Positions 22,352 through 32,213 of a stretch of 64,000 bases of DNA are shown here, piece after piece. The notes under the pieces were generated by a model. The model ran no database searches. It had not been told where the DNA came from and saw nothing but the letters and a program-made list of their open reading frames with translations. Origin of the DNA: Uranotaenia lowii (lineage: Eukaryota; Arthropoda; Insecta; Diptera; Culicidae). A program made the translations under genes and the position numbers. The first letter of the stretch is position 1. Every line of letters begins with the position of its first letter. The stretch is taken from positions 180,813,802 to 180,877,801 of the forward strand of contig NC_073693.1 of assembly GCF_029784155.1 (NCBI RefSeq), read 5' to 3'.

Positions 22352-24522
22352 TTTCCCGCTCTAGAACGACATGATGTGCAGTTGCGCAGAGTGAATCCCT
22401 TTTTGCCGCAGCCATGACAGAAATAGAAAGTCTGCTCCTTCTCACAATCGACGAATCGGTGTCCTGCTTCTTCACAATTCCAACAAGTTGTCAGAGTTTT
22501 CCGCTGGTCCTGAGAGTGCTGTTTTGGAGGCTGTGCTTCTTGTGTTTGCCAGGGTTGTCTGTGCTGCTGAAATTGATGTTGAGTTGTCAGGTACTGATGA
22601 TTCGGTTGGATGGGCTGATACTGTTGATTGTAATTCGAAGATCGTTGCTGCTGACCTTGCCACGGTTGCTGCGAATACTGGAACTGATGATTTTGATTCC
22701 CTGAATACTGCTGCGAACCTTCAAACTGTTGCTGTTCTACCGGATACCGAGACCTCTGCCACTGATGTTGTGAAGCCTGCAGCTGCTGCTGTTGCGTGTA
22801 CTGCGGATGCGGTAACTGTTGTTGTTGGTTGGGTATCGGTGGTTGATTCTGCCTGTTTGTGGTCCTGGGATGTCTACGATCCACGAATGTCTTTATGGCG
22901 TTGATCTGCTCCGTCAGCTCTTCCATTTTCAGATGCCAATACTCATCGTCGTAGGCTTCTGTGGCTTCTTTTTGTAGTCGAGTTGTTGCTGAAGATTCTC
23001 CCGCGTTGTTCTTCTCTACCAGATTCACCTTAGAGAAACGCTGGTTGTACGACGGTTTCTGCTGGTTCTTCGGAGTAGCCAACCTCGGTGCTAATAATGA
23101 TTCGCGCGGAATAGACATGCGCTGTTGTCTGTCCAGTAAAAGCTTCATGTTGTCTTGGGTTTTGCACGTCCGAACTAGCTGCTCGAGTGTTGTAGGATTT
23201 GCTGCTGTGACTGCTGATAAGTAATCCATGCGCATATTCTTTTTTACCAGGAACAGCTTTTCTGCGTTGGACATCGGTGGATCGGCAAACCGGAACAACG
23301 TAGAAATGTCCTTGAAGTATTGGTCGAACGATTCTGCTTCACCTTGGTAACGGAAAAACGCCTCAGCCCTCAGCAACTGACCATGCTCTTCACCTAGATA
23401 GTCACGGCGAATAATACGCTTGAACGCGTCCCACGACACCAGTTGACGTTGGTTATCTGCATACCACTCTAGCGCATCGTTCATAAGTAAATGCTTGACG
23501 CCTGATAGCAAAACCTCATCGGAAATATCGTCCGAAACCGCAAAGCTTTCCACTCGATCCAGGAACGTGTTGAGATTCTCGACGTCTTCGCGCCCCTTGA
23601 AGAAGAAACGCCAGTGGTGTATCGCCTTCTGCATCCTGCTATTCTCGTCGTTTCTGCGTGGCTGAAGTTGTAGCTGCAACAGGTTGTTCAAGAGCTCGTT
23701 TCTAAGATCGTCGAAACGCTCTCTTTCCGTGCTGCTGTTTCCTGCCTGTGTTGATCTGAAGTCACGTCGATTACCTTCGTTGTTGTCTTCAGTTGATTGC
23801 TGTAGTTGTTGATCACGGTTGATTGCAGATGCATTGTTGTTCAAAACCCGTTGTTGTTGCGCATGAGGATTGGGGAGAAGGTGTGGAGGGTTGCTGGTTT
23901 CGAAGTCGTTGTTCAACACTCGTTGCTTTGGAACGGCTCCTGTCTGTTGATGTGGCGAAACTCCTCGCCCTCGTCCTCGGACTGTGTTGAGTGGTGAACC
24001 TGCCTGAATCGTGGTGTTTTGAATGCTTGCTGAAGCGTTGAAGATCTCAGCCAGACTGTTTTCTCCTCCGACTCCTTCCTCTTCCACTGCCACTAAACTA
24101 GAGTTTGCACTAGCACCGTTTTCAATTTGAGCACGCACTTTTTTGAGCAACTCGCTCACGATTGACTGAAGGGAAGTTAAGACATCAATAAGGTAGTTTG
24201 GTGGATCTATGATTTTCAACCTTTGGTCATAATGGAGCAATCTGGCTCTAGCTACTTTAAGATCCTGGTTGTTGTTTGTTTTGCAAGCTAAATCGGCAAA
24301 AGTTTGCAGATCCTTAATGCCAACTGTGCAATTTTCAATATTGATTGTTGGACTCATGACATGAATCGAACTATTGTGAAAAAAGTCTTTAATTTGTTCT
24401 TCTTGAAGAAGTGCTTTTAAACGCAACACTTTGCTGCGATGTGTAAGTGAATTCACATTCAAAATGTGTCGTAACGCTAATTCGTAAGCGATCTCTTCTT
24501 CTGATAGCAACGAAAAATCCAT
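22327..24522 (-). CDS. gag: Gag polyprotein of the Ty3/Gypsy element
   Basis: 731-residue structural protein that would assemble the intracellular particle and package element RNA. It starts at ATG 24522 (MDFSLLSEEEIAYELALRH), 214 nt after the primer site. The middle section (residues about 270-440) has the retrotransposon gag-type fold signature around WYADNQRQLVSWDAFKRII and FFRYQGEAESFDQYF. A long Gln-rich segment follows (about 560-680). The C-terminus carries one canonical knuckle (CWNCEEAGHRFVDC) and a second in which the His position is Phe (CHGCGKKGFTLRNC). The stop is at 22327-22329, and pol is read in the -1 frame from a GGGAAAC site 25 nt earlier. No internal stop is seen. Confidence 0.9.
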   Translation of the reverse strand: MDFSLLSEEEIAYELALRHILNVNSLTHRSKVLRLKALLQEEQIKDFFHNSSIHVMSPTINIENCTVGIKDLQTFADLACKTNNNQDLKVARARLLHYDQRLKIIDPPNYLIDVLTSLQSIVSELLKKVRAQIENGASANSSLVAVEEEGVGGENSLAEIFNASASIQNTTIQAGSPLNTVRGRGRGVSPHQQTGAVPKQRVLNNDFETSNPPHLLPNPHAQQQRVLNNNASAINRDQQLQQSTEDNNEGNRRDFRSTQAGNSSTERERFDDLRNELLNNLLQLQLQPRRNDENSRMQKAIHHWRFFFKGREDVENLNTFLDRVESFAVSDDISDEVLLSGVKHLLMNDALEWYADNQRQLVSWDAFKRIIRRDYLGEEHGQLLRAEAFFRYQGEAESFDQYFKDISTLFRFADPPMSNAEKLFLVKKNMRMDYLSAVTAANPTTLEQLVRTCKTQDNMKLLLDRQQRMSIPRESLLAPRLATPKNQQKPSYNQRFSKVNLVEKNNAGESSATTRLQKEATEAYDDEYWHLKMEELTEQINAIKTFVDRRHPRTTNRQNQPPIPNQQQQLPHPQYTQQQQLQASQHQWQRSRYPVEQQQFEGSQQYSGNQNHQFQYSQQPWQGQQQRSSNYNQQYQPIQPNHQYLTTQHQFQQHRQPWQTQEAQPPKQHSQDQRKTLTTCWNCEEAGHRFVDCEKEQTFYFCHGCGKKGFTLRNCTSCRSRAGNYEAGNRQ
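22351..22357 (-). promoter_or_regulatory. Candidate -1 ribosomal frameshift site GGGAAAC
   Basis: In gag frame the codons are GCG GGA AAC, giving the heptamer G GGA AAC, a canonical X XXY YYZ slippery sequence. Slipping back by one after AAC enters a frame that is open through the gag stop and continues directly into protease. The site lies about 22 nt before the gag stop codon. A downstream stimulatory structure was not assessed. Confidence 0.75.
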
Positions 24523-24717
24523 CTTAAAATTATTTACTTACTCTGTATTGTACTAATGATGATGTTAATCTCTTAGTGCTACTTATTCTGAAGCAGCAGA
24601 ATCGAAACATAAATCCAAAAACGAACCAACTGATGAAATCCTAACAAGATTTCGAAATTTAAACGATAAGGAGGAAAAACCATCGAAAAACCATAATTTC
24701 TGTTGTGCTGTGTGGGT

Positions 24718-24735
24718 TTTTAACGTTGGGTGCCA
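24718..24735 (-). promoter_or_regulatory. Primer binding site, tRNA-Lys-like
   Basis: One nucleotide after the 5' LTR the sense strand reads TGGCACCCAACGT. The 3' end of insect tRNA-Lys (CTT) plus CCA is complementary to TGGCGCCCAACGT, so 12 of 13 positions agree before divergence. Lysine-tRNA priming is an inference from that match. Confidence 0.7.
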
Positions 24736-24736
24736 A

Positions 24737-26425
24737 TGTAAGAAGAAAAAGGATTTTGGCTTAAGGAAAGAAGATTGAAGTTTTCTTCTTCCCTTTCTTT
24801 TGCTCCGGCTAGCTCATTAAATTTAGCCCAAGAGATTTCGGAACTATTTCCGATAATAAATTTCACATGTATTTAAGATTAATTTAATTTGCTTTTTATT
24901 TTGGCCATTGCCACTTTGCTCGTATTATAAGAGCAGGAAATTCCTCCCACTAAACAGCAAAATTAAAAAGGTCGTAATTTGGGCACTTACATTTGGCCTC
25001 CAGGCCTCTCCGGAATGGCGTCGAACGTGCAGCAAAAGCGCTCATCTTCCTGGTTACAAGTGGTCATCGCTGGACCACACAATGGCACATGCGCGTGGGT
25101 GGCTCTGAGCAGAGCTGGTTGACTCCCACGCTTCGATGTCGGGATGATTAGGAAGAACTTGCTCCCGGAAACTGGAGATGCACACTGCGACATGCGCACG
25201 ACAAACTTGATTCGCTTTTCCGAGCGAGGCTCGCCCCACTGCAGCGATTCTGGTTCCGCTCGTCTGGCTCGTCGGTCCAGTTCCTTCCTTGGCTTGCGGA
25301 TCCGGATCTGGTTCGGCTCTTGGATCCGGTTCTTTCCGGTCGCCTGGATTATCCCGCGATGCTCGAAACTGCCAATTTTCCTCCACCCAGCTTTCATCGG
25401 TCTGAGCACCGATCGTACGATCCCAGCGCCCTCGGGCTCCTTGTCCCGATCCCTCAGCAAACTCGTGCCCACGACCTTGGCACTTCCGGCTGTTTTGAGC
25501 TCGAGCTCCTCGGTGTTCGCTCCGGCTTGTTTGCCGCACCTTCCGGCCACCCTGTGTTGCGTGCCCAGATGATTCAACGTAAAAGTTCGAACCACTAAAT
25601 AAATCGCCGAAAAGGCTAAAAAGAGGAAGAAAAGAAAAGAAAGAAAGCCCTGCGGCATGTTGCCGTTAGTTACGGAACAGGTTTTTCTCGAGTGTTTGAA
25701 CTCACCCTTTATCTAGGGGCTTTCTTGATGCTTCTTCCTTTTTCAGTCCTCCTCCTTCGACGGTGGTTTTCTCACCACGAGTTTTCCTCGTGACTGTTGG
25801 GTCGAAGAAGAGAATTTGGTTACGTTTTTTGCCGTAAACCCAACAAAACAATCGGTTTACTCACCGGTAACGTTACGTGTCGCTGTTTTTCCTCGTGTGC
25901 TGTTTTTTATTGCGTTTTTCGCCGTTCTGCAACAGCGGTGCGGCAATTTTTTACCGGCGTTAACTGGTGGGGATTTTAGATTTGTTAAATTGCGTCGTTC
26001 CAAAATCTAAAAGGGTTTAACTCACCAATGATTTGTCGTTGCTGAACACGGATAGTGTTTTGCCGCTTTTCCGTTCCCGCGACCGTCTTTTTGGCGGGTT
26101 TTTTTCCGGCTTCTCGGCAGCACGAATGGTCGACGTCAGCACAACGAAAAGAACAAACACACTCCTCAGCGGAAATGCTTTCGCTGTTGACAGCTTGGTT
26201 TTGCTTGAAGCTTCTTTTTCTTGTACGATTTTCTTGTATTTTTGAGCAACAACAGGGGGTTCAGTTTCAGTCAATTTCAGCTACTTTGGTGCACGGAGGG
26301 AAATTTCTGTCGACTTTTTCTTAGTTTATCATTTGCTTTGAAATTATTTAATCTTTTATTTTACATGTATTCCGAATTGGTTTGGACAGTGTCAAATAAA
26401 CCAAGTTTTAAATTAGAACGTTACA
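24737..26425 (-). repeat. 5' LTR (transcriptional sense is minus)
   Basis: 1689 bp, unusually long for the superfamily. In sense order it holds a short frame ending DKSL at a GTGAGT (26020-26025), further GTGAGT/GTGAGA sites at 25859-25864, 25780-25785 and 25700-25705, a 223-codon ATG frame (25658-24987), a GTAAGT overlapping that frame's stop (24985-24990), a TATAAT-like box, and AATAAA at 24895-24900 as a plausible polyadenylation signal. Confidence 0.9.
24987..25658 (-). CDS. Open frame within the LTR, hydrophobic N-terminus, unknown function
   Basis: A 223-residue ATG frame lies wholly inside the 5' LTR. An identical-length twin sits at 15635-16306 in the 3' LTR, differing by one residue seen (GKIQ versus GIIQ). 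Residues 1-23 form a strongly hydrophobic stretch (MPQGFLSFLFFLFLAF...), like a signal peptide or membrane anchor. The rest is Arg/Lys/Glu-rich without a recognised domain. The stop codon overlaps AATGTAAGT, a consensus-like splice donor, so in a transcript the frame might be an upstream exon rather than a finished protein. Intactness in both LTRs is weak evidence because the LTRs are young copies of one template. It could be chance in GC-richer DNA. Confidence 0.35.
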   Translation of the reverse strand: MPQGFLSFLFFLFLAFSAIYLVVRTFTLNHLGTQHRVAGRCGKQAGANTEELELKTAGSAKVVGTSLLRDRDKEPEGAGIVRSVLRPMKAGWRKIGSFEHRGIIQATGKNRIQEPNQIRIRKPRKELDRRARRAEPESLQWGEPRSEKRIKFVVRMSQCASPVSGSKFFLIIPTSKRGSQPALLRATHAHVPLCGPAMTTCNQEDERFCCTFDAIPERPGGQM

Positions 26426-26429
26426 GTCT

Positions 26430-29400
26430 CTAGCATATTAAAGTATGTATTTCCTGTTCGTTTTGTAAAAAATGTAACGATATGCCAAAATTGTGCTCCT
26501 GTGGAAAAAACAACAAATTTCCAAACGAAAACATTTCGAAATGAAAATTTAGCTAGAAATAAGAACAACATCAAAAATGCACAAAAATCCGGTAGGCCAT
26601 TAAAAAAAAATCAAAATTATGTCCCTTTTTCTGAACTAGTAATTTGGTTGAATTTAAGCTTCGGACATAACATTGCAGAAATATAATAAAAAATATATAA
26701 CACAAGATTTCAGAAGAAATGAAATCCGAATCTAAAATGAATTTTAGATCAAATGAGTAATTAGGTAATCTTGATTAAAATTTGTTTAGCAAAATGATAA
26801 TACTTGTTAATTTGTATTTATCTTAATTTACATTTCCTTTTTTTTAATTGAAGGGTTGGTAGAAAACTTTCGCTGTAATATCCTAAATTTCAAAAAAAAA
26901 TATATAAAATCGTGTTTTGAAATGTGAATTTTCGAGGAAAAAATCCATTTTGTACTTAAGAGAATTTTTTTCAAAACACATAGTTAAAGATTTAATTTAA
27001 TTTGAATAAAAAAAATTAAAATTATTTCAAGAGTGCCAGTAATGAAAGTCTGAGATAAAATCATCTTTTAAATTGAAATTCCTATAAAAGTTAATTTTTG
27101 AATTTCACAATTATAACTTTATATATTAATAATACAACATGTTTAATTCATCATTGAAACCTTATAGTGACAATGTCTATGTTTGGAAGTGGGTGATTTT
27201 TGAAATGATCAATAAAAAACTGATAGAAATAGTAAAAAAAAGGAATTCCATGTTTTGTTGTAAATTTAGCAAAAGCGCTGAAAAATTTATTTTTCAAGTT
27301 GCTACTTGTAATCATTATTCGAACTTTTCACAGATTAACTAAAAAATCTGGATCGATTCATAAAAGATTATTTCTCGCGTGAGCTGTGAATTCTTAAGAT
27401 GTTTCATACGACGTAATCAAAGCTCACGCGAGATTTAAAATAGTAAAAATAAGTAAAATGTTTATAAACTTTCAAGTGCATAGTTACATGCATATTAAAT
27501 AATTTAAAATATTAAGCTCTAAAATTTTTCGCCGTCAATTGAAATATTGTGCCCTGACAAGGACAATAGATAGAGACTGTGTTTTTTCAATTAAAATTTA
27601 GAGAAGATAATGTTTTCAGAAAACAAAACTTCAGAATTAAAAAAAAGACAATCTTATTGAAATAATTTTAAAAATTATTTGAAAATTTTAAAAACTATAC
27701 TATAAAATTTGCTGAATTTATTAAAAAATGTAAACAAAAAATTTAGTTCAAAAATAAGTGGCTGAATTAAGAATAACAAGAAACACAAAATAAAACTGAG
27801 AAAATTTTCAATGAAAATTTGAAATTTGTTATAACTGTTGGCTTCAAATACTGAACTTGTTTGGTTACACTTCTTAATAAAAACCCATTTTAAAGACGAG
27901 GTTTCAAGATATGAGTTTTAAAAGGTTTAATGAATTGCAATTAGAAATTTACGATAGCAAATTAATATCAATGGCAATTAATGTAAACGTCATGTAGTGT
28001 CTTCAAATGAAATAACTTAGGCCTTAAATGATTTAGGACAAAATTCCGCCTAGGGCAAGCTAAATTTCTGTCAGGTTTATTAACACTTATTTAAGAAAAT
28101 AAGATCTCTTCAAAGAAACATGAACTTTACAAACATGATGGGGCATACAAAAGCACTCTCTTATTTTACCTTCTAATCTTTAATAAACCTTCTTGAAACC
28201 CTTATTTTTTTAAATATTTTAAGTTCATATTCAAAAACAGAAATCATCCAAATTTTGTTTTGAACTTCTTTACGTATAATTTTTAAAAGTCAAAATATTA
28301 GGTACATCAAAAGGTATTTAAACCTTGTACGAATTTTGAAAATTTTTTAGTTTGCAAATTCATAAAATTCTTCCATGCCTCATCCTTAAAATGCATTGAT
28401 TTTTCATATTTGTTCTGCATCATATTTTTTTTTAAAGGTAATAACATGAACGGAATTGGAAGACGAGGTCCGAATCGGTTTTCATATCTACTGTTTACCG
28501 ACCAAGCTGTTTCGAAGGGGTATAGACAATTGTGGCTACAAAGGTTTGACTCAAGAAACATATAGGTTTCGAAAAAAAGACTGAGATGTTAAGAACATGA
28601 TGTTTCGAGATGAAAGCGCCGTGTAAGTGATATTTTTTTATGCTTATGGTTACTCCATGTTAGAATTATACTCACCAATCAACGTAAAGAAGTGAAAAAT
28701 TTATTTCCCTTTAAACATCTGCAGAATTTTATATTCAGCGGTATTCTTGTATGTTACACTGTGCATATAATTCGAAATGAGTTCACTAGTATAGCCATTT
28801 ACGAATATTTTTTAATCATATTGGATTCACTGGCTTCCTGAACGACACCTGTGCTGTGCTTCCACTTTTCTCTCCAGAAATTTTACCAACACTATTCCTC
28901 GGTTCGGATTCAACCATTCAACACAGGTATTTATCTGCGTAAAAGCGTGGAACAAGAATAAAAGCATGTGAAAAATTTCATTCAACTTTCTTTCCCCGTT
29001 TTTCGTACACAAACTGCTGCTGGCGCACGCAAAAGCTTCGCAATTGTTGTTGGCGTTGGTAGGCTCAACACTCACACACTGCTGTTAGCATTCTTTTTGC
29101 ATTGCACTGGATGGATTTACCACGCATACACGTTCATAAACATAATTAGGGTATAATTTTAACCAGGATATCTACCGTTTTAATTCGTTTCAATGCGTTT
29201 AGCATGTTTTAAAACGACACATATCTTTTGAAACACGCTCATGGTGGCAAGGCTTCTGATACCACGATGAGTTTTGAACAAAATTTCGAGGTCCTGTGCT
29301 TTTTCTACGGTACGAAATTGATCCGTTATGAACACACTTCCATTCGCGTCCGATGCTTCTCACAAACTGACTTAACTCTTGAACGAACCGTAATAAGAAC

Positions 29401-29839
29401 ACGACAAAATCAGAAACACACATACAAGATTAGTAACTGCAAATTGGGTGATACCAAACACACTAAAATGAGTAATACAGATTTACGTGAGTTTAGCATA
29501 CACGGAAAACCACAGATAGGTATATTATGTTTTCGAACAAATTTTTATCACAACTATTTTGAAACCCCCAAACATTGGCAAACATCCGCGCTGAACAGGT
29601 CTGAAAATTATGTATAGATTGTTCAAACTATTTTTCTTACATTTCAGCTGGATTTTATTGTTACTCTCTATATTTTCAAAGAAAAAAAAGTGAGAAATAG
29701 TAAGTTCATTCATTCTACGTGTTTATTTAATCGAAGAAAACACGGCGACGATTGTTTCAGAAACATCGTGTAGTGTTTTTGAAACATTTTTGTTGGGCGG
29801 GCACCGCACAGCTGTCAGCTGGCTGGCTGCATGCATAAA
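26430..29839. other. AT-rich intergenic spacer
   Basis: No gene recognised in 3.4 kb. A short inverted repeat TCTCGCGTGAGCT / AGCTCACGCGAGA (27373-27434) encloses about 35 bp. Frames at 28307-28561 (-), 28827-29156 and 29228-29617 show no domain, and composition becomes less AT-rich only after 28800. Confidence 0.5.
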
Positions 29840-29842
29840 TTA

Positions 29843-30007
29843 AGCCTAGTCCACACTAGGCAACATGAACGGCGATTTTTGTTATGAGACGAACTTTGTT
29901 GTCTGTTGTTGTTGTTGGAAAAATGAGACGGTCGCAGTGTCTCCCGAAGAAAATGGGAGACGCTGAGACCGTCTCGAGACGAACCGTCTCCTAGTGTGGA
30001 CTAGGCT
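29843..30007. mobile_element. MITE, TTA-flanked, just upstream of the carrier gene
   Basis: Ends AGCCTAGTCCACACTAGG and CCTAGTGTGGACTAGGCT, flanked by TTA (29840-29842, 30008-30010). The interior repeats GAGACGGTC / GACCGTCTC-type palindromes. It ends 40 bp before the ATG of the SLC25-like gene, so it lies in the promoter or 5' UTR. Confidence 0.85.
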
Positions 30008-30047
30008 TTAGAAGTAACTGTTTACATCGATTAAAATTTCATTCATA

Positions 30048-31100
30048 ATGGATGGCCGGGACTTTCTCCTAGGAGGAGTTGCTGCTATGGGCGCAACATT
30101 ATTTACTAATCCGTTGGAGGTAAACGTCAAATAAGTTTTGTTTTAGAGCATAATTTGAATGTATTAAATTCCAGGTGGTTAAAACTCGTATGCAGTTGCA
30201 AGGAGAACTCGCTGCAAAGAATACCTATCACAAGCCCTACAGAGGCGTAATTGATGCATTTGTTACTATAGCAAAGAACGATGGATACTGGGCTTTGCAG
30301 AAAGGTCTAGTGCCTTCACTTTATTTTCAATTCGGAATCAATGCGGTTAGGTACGTTGGCTCATCGGTCTTCTAGATAACTATAAGAATCATGTTTTCAA
30401 TATCAGACTAGGAATATACAACGCAGCTTTAAATTCTGGTTATACGTTATCACCCAACGGATCACAATCGCTCTGGAAAAGCGCACTATGGGGTGGAATA
30501 GGTGGATTTATTGGTAGTGCCTTGACTAGCCCATTTTTAATGCTTCGCACCCATTTACAATCACAAGCGTCCGCTAGTATAGCTGTAGGTTATCAACATA
30601 AACACACCGGTATGGTTAGTGCTTTGAGAGAAATTTTTCGAAAGCATGGAATTCAAGGATTGTATCGCGGAGTTTCCGTAACAATGCCCCGTGCAATGCT
30701 AGGCAGTGGTGGTCAATTAGCTGGATTTGGTGTCTCAAAAGACTTCCTGTCACGAAATCCTTTGTACAGAGATCAGTCCGAGCGAATTGTGTCCTTAATG
30801 TCAGGAATAGCTGGTGGAACAGTTATGGCTATAACAATGACACCACCAGATGTCGTCGCTACCCGTTTGTATAATCAAGGAGTGGATAACCAAGGAAAAG
30901 GCTTATATTATAAAGGCGTTTTCGATTGCACCATAAAAATTTACAAAACCGAAGGCATTGCTGATTTATACAAAGGCTTTTGGCCGCATTACATGAGAAT
31001 TGGACCGCACTCAATGTTAGTATTAATGTTTTTCGATGAACTCAAGAGTATGCAGAAGGTTTACATACAGAAAACATCGGATCTAAGTTCATGTAAATGA
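30048..31100 (+). CDS. Mitochondrial carrier, SLC25A34/35-like
   Basis: Inner-membrane transporter of the mitochondrial carrier family; the substrate of the SLC25A34/35 branch is not firmly known. Three exons join to 313 codons: 30048-30119, 30175-30350 and 30407-31100, with 55- and 56-bp GT-AG introns. The three tandem carrier repeats are visible from their signatures: [16 protein letters not shown] across the first exon junction, [13 protein letters not shown] (degenerate, as usual in this branch) in repeat two, and [15 protein letters not shown] in repeat three. The length matches the family's usual 300-315 residues. The ATG at 30048 gives [16 protein letters not shown], a normal carrier N-terminus without presequence. 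AATAAA signals lie at 31337-31342 and about 31365. A MITE sits 40 bp upstream. Confidence 0.95.
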
Positions 31101-31448
31101 CAGCTTCGTATATCCTTTGATTAGAATTCAGGTAGATGTAGCTTGAAAGATATAACTCGCGCACGTACTTGCCGTGAATCGTATTTGTGGCATACAATTC
31201 ACTCGTGAACGGTATCTATGTGATCTATGTAGGCATAAAAATTTGAAAAGCTTTAAAATTGGACTTGATTGTCCTTATGGTTGTCAGTTCTACTTTTTCT
31301 TCAATTTGATTGTGAGAAATGTTATCGAAAAATTCAATAAATCTTTTATGTAAAATAAATATGTTTTTTTGTTTGTAGAATCCTCTAAAGAAAATTCAAT
31401 AAATTATTTATATTTCCATTTATTTAGTCGGATGTGTTCATATACTTA
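31101..31448. terminator. 3' UTR and polyadenylation region of the carrier gene
   Basis: AT-rich trailer with AATAAA hexamers at about 31337 and 31365 and another at about 31399. No second gene is seen before the MITE at 31449. Confidence 0.55.
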
Positions 31449-31919
31449 GGGGGCCGTTCATATACCACGTGGACACTTCGGGGAGGGGTTTGGGTCATGT
31501 CTACGTGGACATACTTCCAAAATATTTTCTAAAGGTCAATAAATATTATAATGTTCAAATGAAAATCTTAAAGTTTCAAAGCTTTCCAAATTAAGTTTGA
31601 ACAATTAGTAGTCACTTGAAAGCAAGTAATAAATATGATAATTTAGAAATTTAAAACGTTTGAAATTATTTTGTCATCATTTTTTATTATAGTTATCAGG
31701 AAATGCTCATTCTTTTTTTTTTAAATCAGCCATTTCAATAACAAAAAGGCAAAAAGTAGTGTTTTCTAACAGTCAAATTAGATTTAGAAAAAAAAACAAT
31801 TTCGAATCTGTCCACGTGGACATCCAGGGAGGTTTGCCAAATATCCACGCTTGATCACGGAGGGGGGGGAGGGGGTCGAAAATCTCATTTTTCTGTTCAC
31901 GTGCTATTTGAACAGCCCC
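31449..31919. mobile_element. GGGGCC-ended MITE, copy 1
   Basis: Left end GGGGGCCGTTCATATACCAC and right end TATTTGAACAGCCCC, flanked by TTA (31446-31448, 31920-31922). CACGTGGAC motifs and G-runs sit near both ends around an AT-rich middle. It is homologous throughout to the copy at 45782-46287. Confidence 0.8.
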
Positions 31920-31922
31920 TTA

Positions 31923-32200
31923 CTACACACAGTACGTTAACACACATAACTACACATATCCCCAAGAGTGCCACAGAGACGGTAAAATCAAGGTCTTTTG
32001 ATACACACACCTTGGGTAAAATGTCGCTAATAAACCTTAAAAAAAATATTGATAACTCCACATATGCAGGTACATCAATAACAAAGCAGAAAAAACTGGT
32101 CAAGTCCGGTACGAAACTCATTGGTGGAAGCTTCTTAATTGATTTTTTATTTCACTGAGACACGTTGAAATGTGATCTTTTATTATCGTTTCCAATGTTT
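31923..32200. other. Short spacer
   Basis: No gene. A stretch of ACACA-rich sequence at 31923-31960; nothing else recognised. Confidence 0.4.
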
Positions 32201-32213
32201 AAACAGTTTTTTT

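Larger units (their letters stand above)
15388..26425 (-). mobile_element. Complete Ty3/Gypsy LTR retrotransposon, about 11 kb
   Basis: Two LTRs in the same orientation, beginning TGTAAG and ending TTACA (15388-17073, 1686 bp; 24737-26425, 1689 bp), bracket gag and pol on the minus strand. A 4-bp duplication GTCT flanks the element (15384-15387, 26426-26429). Pol order protease-RT-RNase H-integrase places it in Ty3/Gypsy. The LTRs appear nearly identical: differences cluster in the 40 nt nearest the tip, plus one T/A substitution (near 15998 versus 25350). Together with open gag and pol frames, this suggests a recent and possibly competent insertion. There is no env-like frame. About 2.1 kb of non-coding DNA separates pol from the 3' LTR. 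Confidence 0.95.

Noticed and set aside
22488..22904. 138-codon plus-strand frame opposite gag
   Set aside because: It is the antisense of the Gln-rich Gag segment, which opens the complementary frame by codon bias.
28307..29617. Several 60-130-codon frames in the spacer before the carrier gene
   Set aside because: Composition-driven, no motifs, no splice structure linking them.
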